Origin: Anthoceros angustus
Lineage: Eukaryota; Streptophyta; Anthocerotopsida; Anthocerotales; Anthocerotaceae
NCBI GenBank assembly: GCA_010909165.1
Contig: MU008158.1
Location: 3,542,972-3,606,971 of the forward strand
DNA length: 64,000 nt
Direction: 5' to 3'
Of the stretch, positions 55,172 to 64,000 are shown piece after piece; the first letter of the stretch is position 1; every line of letters begins with the position of its first letter. The position numbers were made by a program, and so were the translations under genes. The notes beneath the pieces were generated by a model. That model did no database searches and was not told the DNA's origin. It saw only the letters and a list, made by a program, of their open reading frames with translations.

Positions 55172-56280
55172 AACGATATGTTGGTTTGGAGGAAGTTGTG
55201 TGTAAGAAGAAAAAGACGGTGAGGTGGAACATAGGCAGTTGATAAAGGGTGGATTGAATGATGAGCTGAATAGGCTTCTAGTTTTAGAAGCTGACCAATC
55301 CATTTTTGTAGGGTGCTGAGAGGAGATAGCAGATAGCACTCAGTTTTGATCGGGTCAATTACGCTGCTTTCGTCTTAGAAGGTCAGAATCCACTCTTCTG
55401 GTTTTAGAAGGTGAGAATTTGGCTCAATGCCACTAGCATGCATTATGTACAAGAACTCCTCCAAACCCGGTGAGGAAACTTAAGCACTAAAGCTGTAAGA
55501 GGTGCCCATTCCTACCACCACCGATCATGTCGATCGAACATGCTTCCGCCGCAGCCGCCACCTTCTCGGGACCGAACCCAGAGTTGCACATGTTTGTGAA
55601 GGATCGCATGTGCTTCATGCCATACTGGGTCAGCGAGCCACACTCACTCTCGTAAGCCCGCACATGCATTCATGCATCCAGACATCCAGATTAACCTCAA
55701 ATCTTTGTGAAAGAGAAAACGAAACATTACGAAGACAAGCTCCAGCTGCTGCCCACTTACCATGGCCTTGAGGCACTGCCAAGTCGTCGACAAGAGGCAA
55801 GGCCGGCTTCCGTCTGCCAACATTTCAGCCCCCACTCGGACCAAGAGCGCTTCCCCATCAAGTTGACATCGGAGTCGATGTGTGCATGCTCGAGACATTA
55901 TTCTTGCCATGTCCCGAGCGCCCACTTTGTTCGTCGACCCTTCCGGTGAATGCTTGTCTTTGGAAAATCGATCGCAAAGGGACAAGGAAGAGAAGGATCG
56001 ATGTCGACATGCAAAACCAGTTACCCTCGTCCCTTCCAAAGTTCACTGCAAATCCATATGAAGAGTAATGATGCTTGTACCTTGTGCCAATAGTGCAAAT
56101 CGGCATGACGTTGATTCACGATGACTCCCAGTGATTGTTCCTAAATGCCCATGTGCGACAAGTTAGGCCTGCTGACGTTCGCATTCAGAGGGTCATAGCC
56201 TAAGAAGAGAGAGAATTTGTTGCGTATTGCATCACATGTGAGCCAGATCTGTAAGTGTTGTAATTTGAAAGGATGAACGG
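55172..56280. other. spacer with unassigned coding-like frames
   Basis: 55,527-55,655 plus reads [20 protein letters not shown] and onward, ending by a GTAAGC that could be a splice donor; 55,865-56,068 plus reads VDVCMLETLFLPCPERPL. I recognise neither. A small broken gene is possible. Confidence 0.3.
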
Positions 56281-57469
56281 AAGGAAGAGAGCGCTGGAGG
56301 AGGAGCAGAGGCTGCTCGTCCGGTTGCGGGAAGCAGAGGCTGCTCGTCCGGTTGCGGGAAGCAGAGGGTGAGCTCAGCTCCATGGCCAGCAAACTGGCGG
56401 AGCTAGAACAACGAAGGGAGGAGAAGAACGTCGAGCAGCAGCGAAGGCTGCAGGAGGTGTCGGAGGCCGCCTTGGTGGCATCGAGGGAGTTCGCCCGGCT
56501 GCAGTTGGTAAGCCTGGCAACGGAGAAGGGCCAGCAGGCTGGACAACATGCCCAGCTGCCGGAGCACCTCTGGCGGAGGGAATACCGGGTGCTCCGGGCC
56601 CATGTGGAGGAGGCAATTCAACAAGTCGATTCCGACTTTGCCTACTACCTCCAGAGCTCCTCAAGGCTCTGGAGGTCTTGCGCCACCCTAGGCAGGTGGG
56701 CGGACTTCCAGAAGGGTCGGAAGGAGGAGCGAGGGAGGAAGGACCCGGGGCAAGACCATGGGGACCCTAGGAGTTTTTGGACAACAGCAGCGGCGGTGAG
56801 GAAACGGAGGAGCGAGGGAGGAAGGACCCGGAGGTGGCACTCTGCACCTCCGCACAGAAGGAAGGGGGGAGGGCCCTGGGGAGGCCGTGGAAGGGGCGCA
56901 ACCGGGAACCACGGGAAGGCTCAGTGGGTGAGCCCGTGATAAGCCCGGCGAGGAGGCAAAACCAGGAGCCCGTGAATCCGGACTTTGTTCGGACTCCTGA
57001 AGAAAGGCCGGACTCCGAAGTCCGGCCCCCTGAAGGAGGTCTGGCCTTAGAGGTCCAGACTCTAGTGACGAGACCGGACCCTGAGGTCCGGACTCCGGGG
57101 GAAGGGTTGGGGCCAGAAGACCGGACCCCAGAGGCAAGTCCGGACCCTGAGGTCCGAACTCCAGAAAGAAGGCCAGACCCTGAGGTCCGAACTCCAGAAA
57201 GAAGGCCGGACCACGAGGTCCGGACTCGAGGAGGAAGGCCGGACCTAGAGGTCCGGACTCCGGGGGAAGGGTTGGGGCCAGAAGACCGGACCCCAGAGGC
57301 AAGTCCGGACCCTGAGGTCCGAACTCCAGAAAGAAGGCCAGACCCTGAGGTCCGAACTCCAGAAAGAAGGCCGGACACAGAGGATCGGACCCCAGAGGGA
57401 AGGCCGGACCTAGAGGTCTGGACTCCGGAGTCGAGCTGTCAAAGAAGAGGAACACCAACAAGGAGATGA
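56281..57469 (+). mobile_element. coiled-coil/Pro-rich repeat element protein, best preserved copy
   Basis: 56,352-56,939 is an open frame (195 codons) with a coiled-coil segment (LAELEQRREEKNVEQQRRLQ) and HVEEAIQQVDSDFAYYLQSS, matching the decayed sequence at 7,800-8,350. An overlapping frame 56,777-57,469 carries the 33-bp tandem array and stops at 57,469. Probably a gag-like protein; no enzyme domain present. A duplicated stretch, GGCTGCTCGTCCGGTTGCGG, occurs at 56,307 and 56,338. Confidence 0.55.
56975..57430 (+). repeat. tandem array of a 33-bp unit (11-residue PDPEVRTPERR repeat)
   Basis: About 13 units such as CCGGACCCTGAGGTCCGAAC followed by TCCAGAAAGAAGG. A higher-order repeat of five units (about 165 bp) is visible: GGACTCCGGGGGAAGGGTTG occurs at about 57,089 and 57,254. 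All units keep the frame. Confidence 0.9.
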
Positions 57470-60267
57470 GCACAAATGAGTCCTGCAATTGAAGGAACAA
57501 TATCGTGTCTCTCAAAACTAACAAGAGGACGTGAGATGCGAGTTTCTGCACTCACTATGAGGTACTGATCTACATGAGGCTTGAATCCACATGGTCTCTC
57601 ATATTAGGCGTCGTGTCTCCCCATCTTCACCGGGCAGCATATTAGGCGTCTTGTCGCATCTGCACCACTTTCTTTTTAGATCGGTTTACCCGCGATGAAA
57701 AGTGCATAGCTTTGAAAACCTGATTTGAAACCTCGACTTCAAACCGACGGGTTTGGAGATCTTTCATCCCGGGTATGGAAAGCCGGGTATGGAAATGCAA
57801 GTACAGATAACGGGTGCAAAAACCCGAGTATGCGACGGGAACCACAAACTGATGTTGTTATGTCGTGTATGTCGATATGAAGCCACGGTACATCGGGTTG
57901 CGCGGTACATCGGGTTGCGCGTCCGCACGGGTCTGCTGACCGTATTTGCCTTCATGGCCATCGGGTATCGATGGGAAAGCGGCTCAGATGGCCCGCGGAT
58001 ACGGATAGGGTACTTCCAGTCCTCATTTCTCTGTTTTCTGGTAGCCTGGCAAGCTCTGGGGAACGCCATGGTCATGTTGCAGCCATTTCACTCAAGGATG
58101 TGAACGAGGAATGCATTCTTCCGCCTGGCAGGCACAAGCACCCTCAAGTACTCCTGCTTCGAAGTGTCCACTGTGTAATACTTGAGAGACACCTCCACTT
58201 TCGGAGGATTCTCAAGCAAGTTGGCTGAAGGGTAGCTACCTTGGTGTCATGGCGGCAAAAAAGAGAAAAATGTTCCTCTCCCGGGAACTACCATTTACAT
58301 CCTATCCATCTCCTTCTCATAATCCAGATTCTGCAACCTCTCTGCCTCAGCCGCAACCAGGCACTTATGGTTCGGAGATTGAAACTCTTGTCCACCCACC
58401 TCCCCTGCGTGCCAACCACATGAGGCCGCTCCGCCAGAGCGGGAGCCTGCCCAAGTGATGCGCCATCCAGCTCGAATTGCTTGTGAGCATGAGCTGGGGG
58501 TCTTCCTTTCGGCTCCGAAGATCCAGGAAGTTGATAGATATAGCAATGCAATTTGAAGTTGTGGGTTGTTTGAACCATGTGATGTACGTTTTCCTTCGGC
58601 TGGTTTGTTGCTTTAAGTTTGTTTCCTTTGGCAAAGGTGAACGTCATCCTGATATGTCTAACTTGATGGTGAGCACTGACCAGCTGGACTTCACAGGTAG
58701 ACAGCAGGAGGGCAGCTTCCAGCAGTGCCAGCTGCTGCCGCGGAGAACGTTCCAAGTGGACTACGAGCGGGTGACAGTATTGGTCTTTCCGGGCCAGACA
58801 TCGCAGCCGTGCTGCTGCTCTCTACTTGAGGGCATGAATGTCGTGTTTATTTTTTACGCTTCCCCCACCACGAAATGGGACGCAAAAAATGCAGTCACCG
58901 AACGATACTTGAAAGTGGACCCCGCTGCTTTCTCCGAGCATGAGACGGATCCATGGTGGGCCAAGAACTGGCCCTCACCAATAGCCTCAAGAAACCGGAT
59001 GTTGCCAACTGCACGGATCCCTTACAGACACGATAGCCAATCCTTGGCTTCCCGGGGTGCAATTGTCTGTCCAGCTGCTGCGGCTGCTCTGACCGTCTGT
59101 TAGTTCCAGCTGCGTTTCCTCGAAGCCTGCTGCAAGCTTTTATTAGAACAGTATAGGACTGAACTGTCCAATGACGTGAAAGACCAAGAACTGGAGCTCC
59201 TTGTCAGTCCCACGCACTGTCTGGCCGGTATGAGGCTTGCAGGCTAGCTCAGACAAAAACATCTATAATAAAGCAAAGCAAATATTCCTTGCCAAAGGCT
59301 CTGTCGTACATATGTGTGTGGAGAATCCAGAGTGTCCGTACTTGTGTGTGTAGGTCCTGCAGGATACGTCAAGGCAGTTCAAAGTGAAAGGCAGCTTCGT
59401 TACAGTTGCAACCTCCGACGGTCACCCGGATGGGAAATCTGTGAGCACTCAACACCACCGAGTGTCATGGAATGTGAGCAGCACTGCCTTTTCTTCATCA
59501 GCCTCCACCACTCTGTACCCCTCGGCGACTGGCTGCTGCACACTGGCAATGTTGCCATCAGGAGATCGAATTTCAACTGCGAGACAGAGAAAACGCAAAC
59601 TGTTGCTCTGGTGAAACCAAATGTAGAAGTGTATTGTCAACACCGTTCCCGCGGAATGAGGCGCGACTTCACAAGGCCAGACTGGGACTGGGGTGTCGGC
59701 GAGAAATCAGGCTGCAACGGCCCACTTTTCTCTTGAGCCACTGGTGCAATGGCCCACTTGCGCTCAAGACTCGAGAAAAGCGGCAACAGCATCAGCATCG
59801 ACTCCCGAGCCTGCGATGCCATGGCTACGAGAGTCCAAATTCCACTGTGGATATTTTCCTTTTGGTGATTCCGCCTCGGTGAGAAAGCACATTGCACAAA
59901 CTATGTAACCAGGTTGAAACGTGTGCATCAAGCGAAATAGTGCTCTTGGTGTATATACAACTATCCCAATCTCGATATTTTCTATCATGAAATTTTGCAT
60001 TGTGGTTGAAAGCAGCTTTATATATACCTATCTTAAATTGTAATATGATATAGCTATTATTAAATTACTCAATATTAATCTATTATATATATAATTGAAA
60101 TTTCTCTCAACCGAATGGAAGAACAGTCCACTAAAGGTGGATTTCGTCAAGGGGCTGAAATATGACAACAATATAGATTGTGGTAAAATAATCTGAATGA
60201 ATGGTAAAAAAATGTTGCCATGGCAACTAATCCAAGGGTTAGTGGCGAGTTGGCTTGAATGTATTGG
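57470..60267. other. 2.8 kb with no assignable gene
   Basis: 57,880-57,920 has a short duplication (ACATCGGGTTGCGCG). The best open stretch is 58,477-59,103 on the plus strand (208 codons), listed separately. 60,000-60,100 is AT-rich. Confidence 0.4.
58477..59103 (+). CDS. hypothetical open frame, possibly part of a spliced gene
   Basis: 208 codons of fairly balanced composition, including LLPRRTFQVDYERVTVLVFP and TERYLKVDPAAFSEHETDPW. I recognise no domain or signal. It has no clear neighbours on its strand and no good start context, and a further coding-like plus frame (59,384-59,614) follows after a possible acceptor. Could be chance. Confidence 0.25.
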   Translation: MLVSMSWGSSFRLRRSRKLIDIAMQFEVVGCLNHVMYVFLRLVCCFKFVSFGKGERHPDMSNLMVSTDQLDFTGRQQEGSFQQCQLLPRRTFQVDYERVTVLVFPGQTSQPCCCSLLEGMNVVFIFYASPTTKWDAKNAVTERYLKVDPAAFSEHETDPWWAKNWPSPIASRNRMLPTARIPYRHDSQSLASRGAIVCPAAAAALTVC

Positions 60268-61764
60268 TCAGGGACGGGTTATGTTGTGCAGAGAGGGGAC
60301 GTCCATGTAATGCTCCAAGGATTCTGCGGCCGCATCGAAATTGAGCCAAGGGTTTTCAACCTCTTGGAATTCGTACTTGAGCTGCTTATAATCCAAGCAT
60401 TCCGCTACCGTGACTTTCACAACGTCCCCGTTCTCATCGTAGAAGTAGAAGAAGGCGTCCAGGAAGTCTGGATCGTCATAGTTCCGCCTTCCTTCCAACC
60501 CCTGCAAACATAAGCAATCACGAAGTCAGTCCATGGCCGGTAATGATCGAATCCAGTGGAGAGCATCCACCCAATGTTTGCTAATATAGGAGTGTTGGGA
60601 GCAACGGGCACTGACCAGCCAGACGTTCCACATTCTGTCCACATTCGCGTGATGTGCGAAGAATGTAGGGTCCCGAACGGCGTGGTAGGCGACGCCCATG
60701 TCGGCGAAGGAATGAGCTCTGTCGCCCATCCAGAAATGCACAGCCGTGTGCGCTTGCGCCTCGAAGGTTGTGAGCCAGGCTTGGAAGGTCTCGTCGCTCT
60801 GGCCCTGCCCCGCTCGCACCGGGTACGACATGAAGCGGCCGATGTCGCCCTTGGCCGTGCCGTCCACAATGAGGCTGCGCAGGTGCGCGTTGTTGTTGAA
60901 GCGAAGGCGGGCTGCGTCCACCGGGGTGGAGGACGCGAAGCCCGCGCGCACCGAGTCTTTGATTAGATTGACCACCGTGGGAGTGGCCTCCGGGCGATGG
61001 CGCACGTCCCGGTAGGGGCTGTACAGGCCGGGGTAGTTTTTGGGATCCCGGAAGTACTTTGGGAGAGTGTGGGGCAGGTGGTTGAAGTGCGGGCTCTGGT
61101 TGTCCCAGTTCCAGAATGGCAGCGCGAAGGCGTCGTCGCCAACCAGCCTGGCCAGGATCCTCTCGAAGAAGAAGGTGTACCTGGTGATCCAGTTCCAATA
61201 TCCGTGTGGCATCATGGTCATGGTCAGGCTGTGCGCAATTGCGATGGGGAAAAGGAGGCAGGAGGCGAGAGCTTACCAGCGGTGGAATGGCAGGAAGTAC
61301 CAGTTGCCGTGAATCCCGTATGCGAGATCAGGGCGGCCGGGCTGGTGCACCACCCCGGGCCCGTAGACGCAGTGGAAGTTCATCTGCTGGAAGAGAGACC
61401 TCGGGTCGGAACTGGGCAGCGCCTTCATGATCTGGAACGCCCGGTCCAGCTGCCGGATGTAGGTCTCGTTCTCGGCGATGAGGTGCGCGGCAGGCCGCAC
61501 CCTGGGCTTGGCGGGGAGCGGGTTCTGCTCCAAGTACTGCTTCCAGGTCTTGTACTCCGGCTCCGGCTGCCGCATCAATTTGGTGAGCGTGCAGCAGTTG
61601 GGCCGCAGATGCGGCCCGCCCTCCAGGATGGTGAACTCCGGCCGCGGATTGCAGTCCGCGAAATCGGCCTGCAACGGCGCCGCCAGGCCCCCGGCTCCGG
61701 CCGACGCCACCAGCAGCAGGAGCAGCAGGAAACCCGTCATCCAGCCTCCACCCTCGCACATCAC
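60268..61764 (-). CDS. PPO: polyphenol oxidase (PPO5), three exons
   Basis: Exons 61,764-61,277, 61,180-60,616 and 60,501-60,268 give 428 residues; introns 96 and 114 bp at the family positions. Signal peptide GFLLLLLLVASAGAGGLAAP at about residues 11-30. CuA: FHCVYGPGVV (one residue shorter here than in the other PPOs), IHGNWYFLPFHRW. CuB: AHTAVHFWMG, FFAHHANVDRMWNVW. DWL domain: DDPDFLDAFFYFYDE. Ends LHNITRP without KFDV domain. Second donor is GTCAGT. A GATACATAAA about 140 bp above the start on the minus strand is a possible TATA element. Confidence 0.92.
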
Positions 61765-62710
61765 TCCAGCTGCAAGAGCAACCTTCGCTACAGGGGGTAG
61801 CAGGGGGATGGGGATGGGTTCAATTTCTCCAAGGAGGACGTTTGAAGCTCAACCTACGTGCAATTGGAGCCGTGTCTCCCGTCCCCAAGCCTGTGCAGCG
61901 TTTATGTATCCACGAGACTCGGTGGGCGGTTGGTGACGGGGCAGAGGCGTTTGCCCCGGTGGTGCCAGGAGCGTCGGCCGCTCGGTGCAAGCTGCTGATC
62001 CATTGTCGGGCAAACAAGGAGAAGCCCGCGGCCGGCCACGTGGGGCCCGCCCCAGCTCGTACGAAGGGTGCGCGATTCACCACGGCTCTCACTCGCCCAG
62101 GCCCATCTACTCATCTACTCACGAGCGACCATCCCAAACGTCGCTCGCCCAGTTTTCAATTTCATCGTCTTGCGTGGTCTGCTGTCTGCCATTCGTTTTT
62201 ACCCCGCGCCAACCTGGTTTTCGGACTGAAAGAGAGGGATGGTGGACACTCCACTGCCGTCACCACCCATGGAATGCGTGCACCAGGCCAAACCGGCTTC
62301 CCCTGCCCTTTCCCTCCATGCACGGCATTCGCTTTGCAGGCTGCAAGTGTGTGGAAATTGCCCTAGGCCGCTAGAACGTTCCAGGACCTATCATGTTTCC
62401 CATTTGTCATGGGTGCATGTTGTAATAGCCAGTAGCGTACGCGTGTGTGCCTTCTGCTGTAGCCAGGGGAAGGGACTAGACACCCAAATATCGACGTGTC
62501 TCCGGCAGGACCCTCTCGCAACATACATTCGTGACATACATTTCCTTCAGGTGCCGTGGGTGATTTGCAAATCAGGAGCTTTTAGCTCCAACTTGACATG
62601 AGTAGTTTGTCTAATGTTTTGGGTGATCGGTGGTTGCCATTGATCCGTCGCCACTTGTCTGTATGTTTGATGGGCCGTCCGAAGGTCCCATAGCCCACAT
62701 CTACATCGTC
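61765..62710. other. PPO5 upstream region, no gene recognised
   Basis: Only overlapping short frames; nothing supported beyond the possible promoter element near 61,901-61,910. Confidence 0.5.
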
Positions 62711-62734
62711 CAGTCGCCCCCTCTAATTGGGAAC
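62711..62734 (+). repeat. left terminal inverted repeat
   Basis: About 20 of 24 positions pair with the right end, allowing one gap; begins CAGT as in pogo-type elements. Confidence 0.75.
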
Positions 62735-62882
62735 TCTATAAAATGGGATTCCTCTCTAAATAGGACCTTCGATCCTACTCCCTTTAGTGTACAGTGTAAA
62801 AAATGGGACTTTTCCCCTCAATGATAAGTGGGACCTATTGAAACATACATTCATGTTAGTTTCACCTCCCTGAACGAAAATT

Positions 62883-63185
62883 TTGAGTTTTTTTACTAAA
62901 AAAATTAGAAAAAAGGAAGAGAAAAGAATCAAAAGTTGGAAAAAGGAAGAGGAGCTTGTCGAAAATATTGAAGAGGAAGTAGCGACAATGCCACCCCTAC
63001 CACAACAGACTATGGAAGATGACATCAAAGGTTTGGAGGTAGCTAGAACTTACATGATACAGATGCCACACGACACTACGGACTCTTTTCTATTGCTTCA
63101 TGTCTTTGAGAAACACGTGATTAGTCATCATCTCAAAGTATCGCGGGTGCAAAGGAGTATTGTCGATTATTTTAGAGCACAATAG
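62883..63185 (+). pseudogene. C-terminal remnant of a Tigger/CENP-B-like transposase
   Basis: 100-codon frame; the first 30 residues are Lys/Glu-rich, then DDIKGLEVARTYMIQM, LLLHVFEKHVISHHL and a final RSIVDYF. The end pattern recalls the C-terminal tail of Tigger-type transposases. The DDE domain and HTH are absent. Assignment rests mainly on position between the inverted repeats. Confidence 0.5.
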
Positions 63186-63448
63186 ACTTTTAGGTGTGAT
63201 TGAAGACTCCTAAGCTAAGCTTTTTCCTTTACGATAGCTAGAAGTTTTTTAATGCTGCTTAGAGAGAGTACTAGATTTCAAGCAACTATGCAGAGAAGTG
63301 GTAAAAGTTATTTTTAGTGAAACCTATCAATCAAAATTTGAATTTTTATTTTTTAAGTAGTTTTTATTTTTGAATTTATAACATTTTATTGTTTTTTAAA
63401 TGGGGAAAAATCTAATCGGGACACCTCCCTTCGGAACAACTCCGAACC

Positions 63449-63472
63449 AGTCCCAATTAGGGGGGTGGACTG
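63449..63472 (-). repeat. right terminal inverted repeat
   Basis: Partner of 62,711-62,734; followed by TA. Confidence 0.75.
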
Positions 63473-64000
63473 TATAACACTTGCACCCGTGAAGGTTCGT
63501 ACAACTACCGAACCGCAAAGCTCCAAAGAGCCTCATGTGGCATGCGCTTCGAATGAATATGTTGTATGGGGACCTTTATGACAGCTACACCCTGACGGGG
63601 TTGGCCTGCCCGCCATATGGCCCACAAGTGTGCTCCCATTGTCGATCAAGCGTACACATACTTTAATTGATGTACACCTGTAGCAGTGCTGTTGCAAGTG
63701 TCCAGACTTTTGATGTAATGTAGGAAGGGGCAGGTGCCATGCATCTCGCACATTTCTCGATTCTTGTAAGATATGTTGCACAACTAAATCAAATGCCATT
63801 CGCAAGCCCTTTGGACAGAAGCTGCCCGAATGACCACTATAATACCATGTAAAAGCCGAGCCCCGTCCATATGTCAGAACGGGAAGGCAACAGAGAGGTG
63901 CACGCTGGTAGTCATTGTCGTTATGTAGTCTACGTGTCTAGTCTAGACAGCATCAGGGAACATAGTGAATATCCGCACAATCGGCAACAGGACGGCCGGT
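63473..64000. other. spacer, no gene recognised
   Basis: No supported feature; a short minus-strand frame (63,533-63,805) has no known motif. Confidence 0.5.

Larger units (their letters stand above)
62711..63472 (+). mobile_element. deleted pogo/Tigger-like (Tc1/mariner superfamily) transposon
   Basis: Terminal inverted repeats: CAGTCGCCCCCTCTAATTGG at 62,711, and CAGTCCACCCCCCTAATTGG on the minus strand starting at 63,472. A TA follows the right end (63,473-63,474), as in the superfamily's target duplication; the left flank is TC, so one copy has mutated. The 762-bp interior keeps only the C-terminal part of a transposase, so the element is an internal deletion derivative. Confidence 0.75.

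Noticed and set aside
56688-57551. 287-codon minus-strand frame with Gly/Pro/Leu repeats
   Set aside because: Antisense reading of the 33-bp tandem array, open only because the unit length is a multiple of three.
62756-63028. 90-codon Ser/Phe-rich minus-strand frame
   Set aside because: Antisense of the Lys/Glu-rich segment of the transposase remnant.

Overview
This window is nuclear DNA from a land plant, most likely a seed-free lineage. It carries spliced genes with GT-AG introns, nested Ty1/copia and Mutator-type elements, a DYW-type pentatricopeptide repeat (PPR) relic, and a family of plant-type polyphenol oxidases (PPO) with secretory signal peptides. Secreted, tandemly amplified PPOs fit bryophytes or lycophytes. 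The DYW relic argues against Marchantia polymorpha, which lacks DYW proteins as I recall. The species cannot be fixed from this sequence.

Layout. 1-925 is an assembly gap. 926-16,830 is a GC-rich mosaic of decayed repeats: three copies of a gag-like family (two on the minus strand, one on the plus), coiled-coil/proline-rich coding remains, LTR-like segments and large tandem duplications. Inside it, 11,995-13,430 is a broken retroelement pol with a retroviral-type aspartic protease followed by a cytosine-C5 DNA methyltransferase-like domain. This is the most unusual item in the window. 16,843-18,250 is a 5'-truncated gene resembling the DUF7869 family. 19,081-21,097 is a 5' copia fragment on the minus strand.

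23,740-31,299 holds three tandem minus-strand PPO genes. A PPO exon-3 relic lies at 33,430-33,641. 34,744-40,432 is a complete-length copia element with 175-bp LTRs and an ATAGA target duplication, nested in an older, rearranged copia element (pieces to about 41,990). A fourth PPO gene (plus strand) is at 43,452-44,920. 45,684-48,830 holds relics of a coatomer delta gene and of PPR genes. 50,517-51,740 is a copia reverse-transcriptase fragment, 52,971-55,171 a Mutator-like transposase relic with an internal duplication, and 56,281-57,469 another copy of the coiled-coil/33-bp-repeat element. The fifth PPO gene (minus strand) is at 60,268-61,764, and a deleted pogo/Tigger-like element is at 62,711-63,472.

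The only genes that look intact are the five PPOs. They share the same two intron positions, a signal peptide, all six copper-ligand histidines and a DWL domain. They lack the C-terminal KFDV domain and the cysteine that forms the thioether bridge in well-studied plant PPOs. They probably act outside the cytosol, in the secretory pathway, vacuole or wall, oxidising phenolics. Everything else is transposon or decayed gene.
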